This document shows positions 18,776 through 27,429 of a stretch of 64,000 nt of DNA, one piece after another. The stretch covers positions 124,001-188,000 of the forward strand of contig NZ_FOCK01000002.1 of NCBI RefSeq assembly GCF_900110085.1, in the 5' to 3' direction. This DNA is from Prevotella sp. ne3005 (GTDB lineage Bacteria; Bacteroidota; Bacteroidia; Bacteroidales; Bacteroidaceae). A program made the position numbers and the translations under genes. The first letter of the stretch is position 1. Each line of letters begins with the position of its first letter. The notes beneath the pieces were generated by a model. It did not search any database. It was not told where the DNA came from and saw only the letters and a program-made list of their open reading frames with translations.

Positions 18776-19774
18776 TTACGGTATCCTCCTAAATATGGTT
18801 ATGCGCAGCAGAAGCTCGAGCAACAATGCCAAAATGGCAATAATCGCAAAAGGTTGGTAGGCCTCATAGCGCTTACTAAACTTCTTGACGTTGAGTTTAC
18901 TCTTCTCCAACTTGTCGATTTCATTATAAATCTGACGAAGTTCCTTGGTATTGGTGGCGCGATAGAAGTCACCTTCCGTCACACTGGCAATCTCGCTCAG
19001 GGTCTTCGTATCAATCTCTACAGGGATGTTTACATACTGTACACCTCCTGCTACAGGCATAGGGTAAGGTGCCACCTTATTGGTACCCACGCCAATGGTA
19101 TAGACACGAATGCCCAGGCTCTTGGCAATTTCGGCGGCAGTCATGGGCGAGATGTCACCACGGTTGTTACTACCGTCTGTAAGCAGAATCACAACCTTAC
19201 TCTTGGCCTTCGAGTCCCTAAGGCGCGAAACGGCATTGGCCAGTCCCATACCGATGGCCGTGCCATCCTCTATCAATCCTCGGGCAGCGATATCAGTACG
19301 AACATTCTGAAGCAGATTCAGCAGCGAGGTATGATCGGTGGTCATCGGACACTGGGTAAACGACTCTCCTGCAAAGATACAAAGGCCGATGTTATCGTTC
19401 GGACGGCCGATGATAAACTCTGACGCTACCTGCTTGGCTGCCTCAATACGATTCGGGCGCAGGTCTTCAGCCAGCATACTCGTCGAGACGTCCATCGCCA
19501 TCATGATGTCAATACCTTCTACAGTCTCACTCTTCCATGAATTCTGCGTCTGCGGACGGGCCAGCACCAGCACCACCATCACGAAAACCAACAGGCGCAG
19601 CAACAGCGACAACGGCATCAGCATCACCTTCCAGCTTCTGGGGGCATAGCGGAAAGCGAAGGTGTCGCTCATCCGCATGGTAGGCTCTGTCTTCTTCCTG
19701 TACATCACATACCACAATATATAGGGTATGAGCAGCAGGAGCAACAGCAGATATTCTTTATTGGCAAATTCCAT
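18776..19774 (-). CDS. batA: BatA: membrane VWA-domain protein
   Basis: A 332-residue protein with two N-terminal transmembrane helices, a VWA domain with intact MIDAS residues (MDVSTSMLAEDL, then GTAIGMG and LLTDGSNN) and a C-terminal membrane helix. It resembles BatB and probably forms a membrane complex with it. It follows the membrane protein at 19792 after 17 bases and precedes batB/C by 1 base. Confidence 0.93.
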   Translation of the reverse strand: MEFANKEYLLLLLLLIPYILWYVMYRKKTEPTMRMSDTFAFRYAPRSWKVMLMPLSLLLRLLVFVMVVLVLARPQTQNSWKSETVEGIDIMMAMDVSTSMLAEDLRPNRIEAAKQVASEFIIGRPNDNIGLCIFAGESFTQCPMTTDHTSLLNLLQNVRTDIAARGLIEDGTAIGMGLANAVSRLRDSKAKSKVVILLTDGSNNRGDISPMTAAEIAKSLGIRVYTIGVGTNKVAPYPMPVAGGVQYVNIPVEIDTKTLSEIASVTEGDFYRATNTKELRQIYNEIDKLEKSKLNVKKFSKRYEAYQPFAIIAILALLLELLLRITIFRRIP

Positions 19775-19791
19775 CTTTTTCTATTTTACCG

Positions 19792-20862
19792 TTAGTTCAA
19801 TAACTGATACAGGGTATACACCACATACGTGAACAGCATCAGACACACCACAGAGATACCTATGATAATGGTCTTCAGCACGCGGCGGGCCTTCTGTGAA
19901 CGCAGGTCTTCCTCCGAGAGTTCCGGCTTCACGGTCTCCTCCACAGGCTCATTCTCCAGTTTCGTTTGATTGATGAAGTCGATGGCGTTCACAAGATTCA
20001 TATCGTTCTCATTGATGAGGGTCGAGTATTTGGCGAACTTCACGAGGTCGGCCGTAAGGAACAGGTGGCGCAGTTCACTCAGCGCACTCTCGTCCTGGGT
20101 AGCCGTCAGCTTCTCTATGATCTCACTGCTCGTCATCTCCATGGCATTGAAACCATAGCGCTCCTCAATATACTTACGCAGGGTGTCCGTCAGCTTGGTA
20201 TAGTACTCCTTCGAATTCTCCGACGACACCATCTTGTCGGCCTTGATCTGCTCGATCTCCTGCATGGCTTTCTGATGAGGCAGCAGACGCTTCACAATGC
20301 GAATATGGGTGATGATAGGTTTGTTATCACGCAGACGGAGGTAGAGGTAGTAGCAGAGAGCCAACAGGACGAGCATCAACACACTCAACCAGAACGACAG
20401 GCTCCAATCGCTCCATTGGAACGGGTTGTCCTGCACATCCTTCGGGCCAAAGAACTGTTCCACATTCGTGGTATCTACCTCGATGGTGAGCACCTTCAGA
20501 GCAAGACTCTTACTCTTATAGGGTTTTCCGTCGATTTTCACCGTCATAGGCGGCAGATAATATAAGGTGTCATCAAACGAAGTCAGCGTATAGACTACCG
20601 ATCTGGCGACAAAGCCATTATCCTCTTCTTTCTTCTCCAGTTCCTGGCTCGCCAACACTTCGACACCAGGGGTGATATATTCCGTAGGCTTGAACTGCGG
20701 GAATTCCACCTTCGCATTTTCCTTGGCATTGGCTGTCAATGTAACATGGGCCTGCTGACCAACGAATATCTGAATGGAGTCAATCACTGCCTCCACAGAT
20801 ACTTGCGCAGTAGACCGTAACACGCTCGTAACTAATGCTATAAGAAAAATAGTCCTTTTCAT
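19792..20862 (-). CDS. Bat-operon membrane protein (DUF4381-like)
   Basis: A 356-residue protein: signal peptide, an extracytoplasmic beta-rich part (VEAVIDSIQIFVGQQAHVTL, BatD-like in flavour), a transmembrane helix at about 155-178, a cytoplasmic helical part (YYTKLTDTLRKYIEERYG, MTSSEIIEKL) and a last helix near the C-terminus. The middle helical part resembles DUF4381. It always seems to sit between the DUF58 gene and batA in such operons, so it is probably a scaffold of the same complex. Start and upstream stop overlap (TGATG). Confidence 0.82.
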   Translation of the reverse strand: MKRTIFLIALVTSVLRSTAQVSVEAVIDSIQIFVGQQAHVTLTANAKENAKVEFPQFKPTEYITPGVEVLASQELEKKEEDNGFVARSVVYTLTSFDDTLYYLPPMTVKIDGKPYKSKSLALKVLTIEVDTTNVEQFFGPKDVQDNPFQWSDWSLSFWLSVLMLVLLALCYYLYLRLRDNKPIITHIRIVKRLLPHQKAMQEIEQIKADKMVSSENSKEYYTKLTDTLRKYIEERYGFNAMEMTSSEIIEKLTATQDESALSELRHLFLTADLVKFAKYSTLINENDMNLVNAIDFINQTKLENEPVEETVKPELSEEDLRSQKARRVLKTIIIGISVVCLMLFTYVVYTLYQLLN

Positions 20863-21731
20863 CAGCTTCTTTGTTTAAACAACAGCATCAACGCCTTGAC
20901 GAAGTCTTCGTTTGTGGCGATGCTGACATTATCAACTTGGCTCTTGTTGAACGTCTCCAGCAACTGTGCCTGGCGATTCATCCAATACTTACGATAGGCA
21001 TCGCGCAACCGCTTAGAGCTGGTATCCACATACTGTTCAAAGCCTGTCTCGGCATCTACCACCTTCATCAGTCCTACGTCAGGCAACTCCTTGGCGCGCT
21101 GGTCGTACACCTGAATTGCCACCACGTCATGCTTCCTACTTGCAATCTGCAACGATTGTTGGAAATCATTGCGCACATAGAAGTCGCTGAGGATGAAGGC
21201 TGTGGTACGGCGCTTCTGCACACTCGAAAGGAACTCAACAGCCTGCTTCACATCCGTACGCTTCGACTCGGGTTGGAAGTCCAGCATCTCACGGATGATA
21301 TATAGGATGTGCTTACGACCTTTCTTGGGCGGGATATACTTCTCGATCTTGTCGGAGAAGAAGACGACACCGATCTTATCATTATTCTGGATAGCAGAGA
21401 AGGCTATGGTGGCGGCAATCTCAGTCACCATGTCGCGTTTCATCTGCTTCTGCGTACCGAAATCGAGCGATCCGCTGACGTCGATGAGCAACATCACCGT
21501 CAGTTCACGCTCTTCTTCGAACACCTTCACATAAGGACGATGGAAACGAGCCGTCACATTCCAGTCGATATCGCGCACATCATCACCGAACTGATACTCG
21601 CGCACCTCGCTGAAGGCCATACCCCTACCCTTGAAAGCAGAATGGTACTGACCTGCAAAGATGTTAGAGCTCAATCCACGGGTCTTGATCTCTATCTTTC
21701 TTACTTTCTTGATGATCTCAGAAGTTTCCAT
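20862..21731 (-). CDS. DUF58-domain protein
   Basis: A 289-residue protein starting METSEIIKKVRKIE. It has the DUF58 core (GMAFSEVREYQFGDDVRDIDWNVTARF) and a degenerate VWA-like fold with LIDVSGSLDFG. DUF58 proteins are regularly paired with MoxR ATPases. The ATG at 21731 is chosen over an in-frame TTG two codons upstream. It lies 41 bases after moxR, separated by a GTAAAAA-type tract. Confidence 0.92.
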   Translation of the reverse strand: METSEIIKKVRKIEIKTRGLSSNIFAGQYHSAFKGRGMAFSEVREYQFGDDVRDIDWNVTARFHRPYVKVFEEERELTVMLLIDVSGSLDFGTQKQMKRDMVTEIAATIAFSAIQNNDKIGVVFFSDKIEKYIPPKKGRKHILYIIREMLDFQPESKRTDVKQAVEFLSSVQKRRTTAFILSDFYVRNDFQQSLQIASRKHDVVAIQVYDQRAKELPDVGLMKVVDAETGFEQYVDTSSKRLRDAYRKYWMNRQAQLLETFNKSQVDNVSIATNEDFVKALMLLFKQRS

Positions 21732-21734
21732 CTT

Positions 21735-21772
21735 CAATTTTTTACCTCTTTACCTTTTTACTTTTTTACTTT
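21735..21772 (-). repeat. GTAAAAA-type low-complexity spacer
   Basis: On the coding strand the moxR-DUF58 gap is built from AAAGTAAAAAAGTAAAAAGG-like units and ends just before the DUF58 start codon. Similar tracts occur at 6661-6690, 27948-27986 and 43842-43875. Confidence 0.7.
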
Positions 21773-22768
21773 TCAGGGTACTTCAACCTTATTGATAATC
21801 TTCGATACAATTTCCTCGCTGTTGATATTGCTGGCCTCAGCCTCGTAGGTCAGACCGATACGATGACGGAGTACGTCATGGGCAACAGCACGCACATCCT
21901 CAGGCACCACATAACCGCGACGCTTGATGAAAGCATAAGCACGGGCTGCCTTGGCGAGGTTGATGCTGGCACGCGGACTTCCACCGAAGGAGATCATATC
22001 CTTCAGGTCCTTCAGACCATAACGGTCAGGATAGCGTGTAGCAAACACGATGTCAGCAATATACTGCTCAATCTTCTCGTCGATATACACCTCACGAACC
22101 ACACTGCGGGCCTTCAGAATCTCATCAGCCGTCGTCACAGGTGTCACTACTGGCATCTCGCCTGCAATATTCTCACGGATAATCTTCTTCTCTTCCTCGA
22201 GCGAGGGATAGTCAATGATAACCTTCAACATAAAACGGTCTACCTGTGCCTCGGGCAGTGGATAGGTACCCTCCTGCTCGATGGGGTTCTGGGTAGCCAT
22301 CACGAGGAAAGGATTCGGCAACTGGAATGTCTGGCTGCCAATGGTCACCTGCTTCTCCTGCATGGCTTCGAGCAAGGCACTCTGCACCTTGGCTGGAGCT
22401 CGGTTGATTTCATCTGCCAATACGAAGTTGGCGAATACAGGACCTTTCTTCACTTGGAACTTCTCGTCTTTCTGCGAATAGATCATGGTTCCGATGACAT
22501 CTGCAGGGAGAAGGTCGGGGGTGAACTGAATACGGCTATAATCAGAATCAATCAACTGCGAGAGGGTCTTGATAGCCAGTGTCTTAGCCAATCCAGGCAC
22601 ACCTTCCAACAGAATATGACCATCACTCAGCAATCCGATCAGGAGCGAGTCTACCAAATGTTTCTGTCCTACAATGACGCGGTCCATTCCGGACACAAGG
22701 TTCGTCACAAATGCACTTTGTTGTTCTATCCGGATATTCAACTCACGGATATCAATAGCTTCTGCCAT
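21773..22768 (-). CDS. moxR: MoxR-family AAA+ ATPase
   Basis: A 331-residue ATPase with Walker A GVPGLAKT, Walker B VLADEINRAPAKVQSALLEAMQE (first 20 residues typical of MoxR), sensor 1 in ATQNPIEQEG and a lid domain near RASINLAKAARAYA. MoxR proteins act as chaperone-like ATPases on VWA-domain partners, here most likely DUF58 and BatA/B. It opens the bat section of the block, 21 bases after the HU/LysM gene. Confidence 0.95.
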   Translation of the reverse strand: MAEAIDIRELNIRIEQQSAFVTNLVSGMDRVIVGQKHLVDSLLIGLLSDGHILLEGVPGLAKTLAIKTLSQLIDSDYSRIQFTPDLLPADVIGTMIYSQKDEKFQVKKGPVFANFVLADEINRAPAKVQSALLEAMQEKQVTIGSQTFQLPNPFLVMATQNPIEQEGTYPLPEAQVDRFMLKVIIDYPSLEEEKKIIRENIAGEMPVVTPVTTADEILKARSVVREVYIDEKIEQYIADIVFATRYPDRYGLKDLKDMISFGGSPRASINLAKAARAYAFIKRRGYVVPEDVRAVAHDVLRHRIGLTYEAEASNINSEEIVSKIINKVEVP

Positions 22769-22789
22769 AATATTCTATTATTATTTTAC

Positions 22790-24010
22790 TTATTTTGATT
22801 TCTTATGTTTCAGTTGTGGAATCTTGATCTCCTGCCCTGCTTTCAAAGGCGTGGAGGCTGTGATGTTATTATAAACCTCAATATAGCATTCCATATCCGG
22901 TCCCAGATAACGGCGAGAGATCCTGGAGAGGGTCTCGCCCTCCTTCACCTTCACCACCTGTGCCGTTCCTACAATGCGCCAAGCACCTGTACGCACTCTC
23001 GAATCTTTCTTCTGATACTGATCCAACTGATCTACAGCTTTCTTATCCGGCTCAGCGGCCTTGGGGGCCTCTGCCTTAGGAGCCTCTGCCTTAGGAGCCT
23101 CCACCTTTGGCTCAGCAACCTTAGGCGCTTCCGCCTTAACTTCCTCAACCTCGGGCTCTGCTACAGTCACTGAGTCGATGGAATCCACTGCAGCCTTTGT
23201 AGCTATCAACGCACTGTCAGGAACAACAGGCTTTACCACTTCCTGCTGGGGTGTCTGGGTGGTTGAGAACGGGAAATAGTTGCCGAGGATATATCCTCCT
23301 GCCAGACCAATCAGCAAAGCCAACAATGCCAGCCACCATTTCTTACCATCTGAAGCCTCTTCTTCATACTCTTCCTCCTGACTCTCAGATTCCTCCTCGG
23401 TCTCAGTCTCTGGATCAGCTTCCTGCTCGGGTTCAGCCTCTGGTTCAGCCTCCATAGCCGGCTCTTGAACTGGCTCGGACTCGGGAGCGGCCTCGGACTT
23501 GGGAGCAGCCTCGGACTTGGGAGCAGGCTCGGACTCAGATACAGGAATAAGTTCTGGCTCGGGTTCCGGCTCAAAATCCACCAAAGGCATGGCTGCTGGT
23601 TCGGATTCTGACTCCAAAGCCACAGGCTCCGTTTCCACAATCTCGGGTTCAGCGACTGATGGTTCGCTGGCAGCATCCTCAAAGTCCACACCGTCATTCA
23701 ACACCACGGTCTCAAACTGTGAGAAAGGCTTATTCACCAACTCTTTCATCAGGGCATCTGGGGCGAAGGTAATCTTCGGATGACCTTCTATCAGCACACG
23801 CTCACCCGTATTCACATTCACGCTCTCACGGTCGTCGACATCAATGATCTTAAACGTGCCCAATCCCTTGATCTTGACAAGTTTATCCTGCTCCAGCGAC
23901 TGCTGGATGATATCGAACATCTGAGTGACGAAACCCGTTGCGTCTTTCTTGTTCACGCCATAACGTTTAGAGAGCACAGCGGCCAGCTCTATCAAAGAAA
24001 TCTTTCCCAT
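22790..24010 (-). CDS. HU-domain / transmembrane / LysM protein
   Basis: A 406-residue protein with an unusual order. Residues 1-95 form an HU/IHF-type DNA-binding domain (KIKGLGTFKIIDVDDR, NVNTGERVLIEGHPKITFAP). Residues 110-220 are acidic and Glu/Pro/Ser-rich with short repeats. A transmembrane helix spans 225-246 (WWLALLALLIGLAGGYILG). A Lys/Ala/Pro/Glu repeat (PKAEAPKAEA) follows, and a LysM domain ends the protein (VKEGETLSRISRRYLG). If the helix is inserted with the N-terminus inside, DNA is bound in the cytoplasm and peptidoglycan in the periplasm. ATG at 24010 overlaps the stop of the upstream HU gene (TAATG). Confidence 0.88.
   Translation of the reverse strand: MGKISLIELAAVLSKRYGVNKKDATGFVTQMFDIIQQSLEQDKLVKIKGLGTFKIIDVDDRESVNVNTGERVLIEGHPKITFAPDALMKELVNKPFSQFETVVLNDGVDFEDAASEPSVAEPEIVETEPVALESESEPAAMPLVDFEPEPEPELIPVSESEPAPKSEAAPKSEAAPESEPVQEPAMEAEPEAEPEQEADPETETEEESESQEEEYEEEASDGKKWWLALLALLIGLAGGYILGNYFPFSTTQTPQQEVVKPVVPDSALIATKAAVDSIDSVTVAEPEVEEVKAEAPKVAEPKVEAPKAEAPKAEAPKAAEPDKKAVDQLDQYQKKDSRVRTGAWRIVGTAQVVKVKEGETLSRISRRYLGPDMECYIEVYNNITASTPLKAGQEIKIPQLKHKKSK
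23067..23111. repeat. 15-bp tandem repeat inside the HU/LysM gene
   Basis: About three copies of GCCTCTGCCTTAGGA-like units encode the periplasmic APKAE repeat. The number of copies may vary between strains by slippage and would change linker length without a frameshift. Confidence 0.75.
23474..23535. repeat. 18-bp tandem repeat inside the HU/LysM gene
   Basis: Just over three copies of CTCGGACTTGGGAGCAGC encode the cytoplasmic SEAAPK repeat. The unit is a multiple of three, so gain or loss of copies keeps the frame. Confidence 0.75.
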
Positions 24011-24297
24011 TATTCCTCTCCTCCACTCTTTAAGCGTTCTTTCCAACTGACATGCGGCTTGAAGTTCAGTACCAACTTCGGTGGTACGAGCATCCGCTGT
24101 CCCGTTGACGGGTTCACCATCACACGTTCCAGCTTCTTCTTTACCTCGAAGGATCCAAACGAAGGAATCACCACATTGTCACTTTCCTGGAAATGGTCAC
24201 CCATAGCCTCCACAATGCTGTTGACAAACCGCTGGGTGTCCTCTGCCGAGTAACCCGTCCGTTGTGCTAGTTCTGCGATAAAGTCTTTATTGTTCAT
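24010..24297 (-). CDS. hup: HU-family DNA-binding protein
   Basis: A 95-residue histone-like protein: N-terminal helices (NKDFIAELAQRTGYSAEDTQ) and the beta-arm region (VVIPSFGSFEVKKKLERVMV, NPSTGQRMLVPPK). It binds and bends DNA non-specifically. It overlaps rimO by 4 bases at its start and the HU/LysM gene by 1 base at its end. Two adjacent HU-type genes suggest one may have arisen from the other by duplication. Confidence 0.95.
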   Translation of the reverse strand: MNNKDFIAELAQRTGYSAEDTQRFVNSIVEAMGDHFQESDNVVIPSFGSFEVKKKLERVMVNPSTGQRMLVPPKLVLNFKPHVSWKERLKSGGEE

Positions 24298-25601
24298 ATC
24301 ATGTTGATAATTGTTGTTCCATACAAATCAAATTCTTCTGAGTCGGTGATGCGGACATCATAGAACTCACCTATCTTCAGTTTCTTCTCCTCAGCGGGTA
24401 TCAGCACCTCAGGATCCACCTCTGGAGAACAAAACTCCGTGCGCCCTACATAATAGTCACCCTCCTGACGGTCGATGATGACCTTCAAGGTATGGCCCAC
24501 CTTTTCTGCTTCGAGTTCAGCACTGATATTCTGCTGGATCCTCATGATCTTATCGAGCCTTGCCTGCTTCACCTCCTCAGCCACATCGTCGTCATAGTGC
24601 TGTTCCGAATAGGTGCCCTCTTCCTCTGAGTAGGCAAAAGCACCCATACGTTCAAAGCGAGCCCACTTCACAAAAGCCTTCAGCTCCTCAAAATCCTCCT
24701 CCGTCTCGCCAGGGAATCCCACCATCAGGGTAGTACGGATATGGATTCCAGGCACCTCTTCACGCATCTTGCGGATCAGTTCGTAGGTCTCCTCCTTTGT
24801 CACATGACGCTGCATGCGGGAGAGCATATTGTCAGAAATATGCTGGAGGGCAATATCCAGATACTTGCATACATTCTGCTTCTCACGCATCACCCTCAGC
24901 AGATCCCAAGGGAAATGGGCTGGATAGGCATAGTGCAGGCGGATCCACTCTACACCTGGGATATCCGCCATCTTCTCGATGAGCTCTGCAATATGCTGTT
25001 TGCCGTCGATGTCAACACCATAGTAAGTCAACTCCTGGGCAATCACATTAAACTCTTTCGTACCATCGGCCACCAACTGACGTACCTCATCGAGGATCTC
25101 ATCCATCGGACGACTCTGGTGGCGGCCTGTAATCAAGGGAATGGCACAATAGGCACAATGGCGGTCGCAGCCCTCGCTAATCTTCAGATAGGCATAATGG
25201 CGAGGGGTGGTAACATGTCTTTTCCCCTCACAGACTTGCGTCTCTGCACCCTCCAGATCCTTCAACAGCTGCTTATAGTTGAACTTGCCGTACCAGCCAT
25301 CGACTTCGGGTATTTCTTTCTCTAAATCAGCCAGATAGCGCTCTGAGAGACAGCCCATCACGAAGAGTTTCTCAATTCTGCCTTCCGTCTTTGCCTGTGC
25401 AAATTCGAGAATGGTATTGATGCTCTCCTCTTTGGCGTCGTTGATGAAGCCGCAGGTATTCACCACAACAATGTCACCCTGAGGGTCTTCGCTATCGTGC
25501 GTACACAGATAGCCGTTGGCCTCCATCAAGCCCATCAGCACCTCGCTGTCGACGAGGTTCTTAGAGCACCCAAGTGATATGATATCGATCGTCTTCTTCA
25601 A
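24294..25601 (-). CDS. rimO: Ribosomal protein S12 methylthiotransferase RimO
   Basis: Radical-SAM enzyme that methylthiolates an aspartate of ribosomal protein uS12. The N-terminal UPF0004 domain carries LGCSKNLVDSE, the radical-SAM cluster is CDRHCAYC, and a C-terminal TRAM domain follows (435 residues). No ATG fits the N-terminus; the family-like start MKKTIDIIS uses TTG at 25601. That TTG lies within an ATTGAA-type repeat tract joining rimO to ftsY. Confidence 0.95.
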   Translation of the reverse strand: MKKTIDIISLGCSKNLVDSEVLMGLMEANGYLCTHDSEDPQGDIVVVNTCGFINDAKEESINTILEFAQAKTEGRIEKLFVMGCLSERYLADLEKEIPEVDGWYGKFNYKQLLKDLEGAETQVCEGKRHVTTPRHYAYLKISEGCDRHCAYCAIPLITGRHQSRPMDEILDEVRQLVADGTKEFNVIAQELTYYGVDIDGKQHIAELIEKMADIPGVEWIRLHYAYPAHFPWDLLRVMREKQNVCKYLDIALQHISDNMLSRMQRHVTKEETYELIRKMREEVPGIHIRTTLMVGFPGETEEDFEELKAFVKWARFERMGAFAYSEEEGTYSEQHYDDDVAEEVKQARLDKIMRIQQNISAELEAEKVGHTLKVIIDRQEGDYYVGRTEFCSPEVDPEVLIPAEEKKLKIGEFYDVRITDSEEFDLYGTTIINMI

Positions 25602-25619
25602 TTTTCAATCTTTCAATCT

Positions 25620-26579
25620 TCAATCTTTAACGTCAAACAGCGAGTCAACGAACTGTCGTTTGTTGAAAAGCTGCAAATCTTCCATGCCCTCACCAAGTCC
25701 GATATACTTCACAGGCACCTTCAGCTGGTCGGAGATACCTATCACCACACCACCCTTGGCGGTTCCATCAAGTTTGGTAATGGCCAGCGAAGTGATCTGG
25801 GTCACAGCGGCAAACTGCTTCGCCTGCTCGAAGGCATTCTGTCCTGTAGAGCCATCCAGCACGAGCATCACCTCATCAGGAGCCTCAGGCAGCACCTTCT
25901 TCATCACCTCCTTGATCTTCTTCAGCTCGTTCATCAAGCCAACCTTATTATGCAGACGACCAGCTGTATCAATCAGCACCACGTCGGCACCATTAGCCTT
26001 TGCACTCGAGAGCGTATCGAATGCCACACTGGCCGGGTCGCTGCCCATCTGCTGCTTCACGACGGGCACGCCCACGCGCTCGCCCCAGATACAAAGCTGC
26101 TCTACGGCAGCGGCACGGAACGTATCGGCAGCACCCAGATAAACCTTCTTGCCAGCCTGCTTAAACTGCCAGGCAAGCTTTCCTATGGTCGTTGTCTTGC
26201 CCACGCCATTCACACCTACCACCAAAATCACGTAGGGCTTATGGTCGCTGGGCAGATCCCAGTTGTCATTATCTTCCGTATTATTCTCAGCCAGCAAATT
26301 GGCGATCTCATCGCGGAGGATGCCGTTCAGCTCCGAGGTGCTCACATACTTGTCTCTAGCCACACGCTCCTCGATGCGCTCGATGATTTTCAGGGTGGTG
26401 TCCACACCGACATCACTCGTTATCAGCACCTCTTCCAGATTGTCAAGCACATCGTCGTCAACCTTTGACTTTCCGGCTACGGCACGCGCCAGCTTATCAA
26501 ACACGCTCGTCTTGGTTTTCTCCAGACCCTTGTCAAGCGTCTCCTTCTTATTCTTGTTGAAAAATCCAAATATTCCCAT
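25620..26579 (-). CDS. ftsY: Signal recognition particle receptor FtsY
   Basis: SRP receptor GTPase (319 residues) that docks ribosome-nascent chains at the membrane. The G1 motif is GVNGVGKTTTIGKLA, followed by DTFRAAAVEQL, DTAGR and TKLDGTAKGG. The short N-terminal region lacks the long acidic A-domain of E. coli. It is the first gene of the large minus-strand block and has its own promoter at 26599-26629. Confidence 0.97.
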   Translation of the reverse strand: MGIFGFFNKNKKETLDKGLEKTKTSVFDKLARAVAGKSKVDDDVLDNLEEVLITSDVGVDTTLKIIERIEERVARDKYVSTSELNGILRDEIANLLAENNTEDNDNWDLPSDHKPYVILVVGVNGVGKTTTIGKLAWQFKQAGKKVYLGAADTFRAAAVEQLCIWGERVGVPVVKQQMGSDPASVAFDTLSSAKANGADVVLIDTAGRLHNKVGLMNELKKIKEVMKKVLPEAPDEVMLVLDGSTGQNAFEQAKQFAAVTQITSLAITKLDGTAKGGVVIGISDQLKVPVKYIGLGEGMEDLQLFNKRQFVDSLFDVKD

Positions 26580-26598
26580 AAAAACCTATTTTGCACTG

Positions 26599-26629
26599 CA
26601 AAATTACATAATTTCGATGAAACCGCAAA
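26599..26629 (-). promoter_or_regulatory. Promoter of the ftsY-bat-queA block
   Basis: On the minus strand TTTG (26629-26626), 19 bases, then TAATTTTG (26606-26599), about 20 bases before the ftsY ATG. It overlaps the T-run of the ribosomal-protein terminator. Confidence 0.78.
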
Positions 26630-26633
26630 AAAA

Positions 26634-26661
26634 AGAGGTTGCAATTTAACTTGCAACCTCT
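26634..26661 (-). terminator. Intrinsic terminator of the rpmB-rpmG-DUF4295 operon
   Basis: Perfect 11-bp stem (AGAGGTTGCAA / TTGCAACCTCT) with a 6-base loop. On the minus strand it is followed by an unbroken run of eight T. Confidence 0.92.
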
Positions 26662-26681
26662 CTTTTTATGTAAAATTAAAA

Positions 26682-26840
26682 TTAATTCTTGAAGAAGTCC
26701 TTAACGTCCTCATTGGGAACCATCTGCTCATCGAAGATGTAAGCACCAGTCTTGGGGCTCTTCACCATCTTGATAACCTTTGTGTAAGCGCGACCATCCT
26801 TTGAGCCTTCGTGGAGGGTAGCAACGGTTTTCTTTGCCAT
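26682..26840 (-). CDS. DUF4295 protein, Bacteroidetes-specific ribosomal protein (bL38)
   Basis: A 52-residue basic protein starting MAKKTVATLHEGSKDGRAY and ending NEDVKDFFKN. It matches DUF4295, a family confined to Bacteroidetes and, as I recall, seen as an extra large-subunit protein (bL38) in a Flavobacterium ribosome structure. It lies 12 bases after rpmG and before the operon terminator, which supports a ribosomal role. Confidence 0.88.
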   Translation of the reverse strand: MAKKTVATLHEGSKDGRAYTKVIKMVKSPKTGAYIFDEQMVPNEDVKDFFKN

Positions 26841-26852
26841 ACTTCAGTCGTA

Positions 26853-27044
26853 TTATTTAATTTCCTTGTGAAGAGTCATCTTCTTCAGGATGGGGTTATA
26901 CTTCATCAGTTCCATACGCTCAGGCGTATTCTTACGATTCTTTGTAGTCACGTAGCGGCTTGTGCCGGGCATGCCACTGTTCTTGTGCTCAGTGCACTCC
27001 AGGATCACCTGAACGCGATTACCCTTTGCTTTCTTGCTTGCCAT
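26853..27044 (-). CDS. rpmG: 50S ribosomal protein bL33
   Basis: A 63-residue small basic protein with the bL33 pattern [40 protein letters not shown]. The four zinc-binding cysteines of the C+ form are absent, so this is the zinc-free type. It sits 3 bases after rpmB. Confidence 0.97.
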   Translation of the reverse strand: MASKKAKGNRVQVILECTEHKNSGMPGTSRYVTTKNRKNTPERMELMKYNPILKKMTLHKEIK

Positions 27045-27047
27045 CTC

Positions 27048-27311
27048 TTAATCTCCTATCACTTTAATGTCCTTCCACTCTACATATCCCTTGGCAACAG
27101 CCTGCTTCAATGCAGCGTCCAGACCTACTTTGTTAATCATACGAAGGCCAGCAGCACTGATCTTCAACTGAATCCAGCAACCCTCCTCTACATAGTAGAA
27201 TTTCTTGCTGAAGAGGTTGACGTCAAAGCTTCTCTTAGTACGGTGCTTTGAGTGAGACACATTGCAACCTATCTGTGCCTTCTTTCCTGTAATTTGACAA
27301 ATCTTAGACAT
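27048..27311 (-). CDS. rpmB: 50S ribosomal protein bL28
   Basis: An 87-residue protein beginning [20 protein letters not shown] with the typical [15 protein letters not shown] segment. It is the first gene of a three-gene ribosomal operon with a promoter at 27363-27370. Confidence 0.97.
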   Translation of the reverse strand: MSKICQITGKKAQIGCNVSHSKHRTKRSFDVNLFSKKFYYVEEGCWIQLKISAAGLRMINKVGLDAALKQAVAKGYVEWKDIKVIGD

Positions 27312-27362
27312 TTCTATCTACTTTTTACTTGTGATTTACACTTACTTATTCCAAACAGGGTG

Positions 27363-27370
27363 CAAAGGTA
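27363..27370 (-). promoter_or_regulatory. -7 box of the rpmB operon
   Basis: Minus-strand TACCTTTG inside the common GGGTGCAAAGGTAC context. An imperfect ATTG lies 18 bases upstream in the -33 region. The leader is about 50 bases. Confidence 0.7.
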
Positions 27371-27429
27371 CACATTTTTATTGATATTCAATCCATTGCT
27401 GGTTCGGAAAAACGAAGAATTAATGTTTT

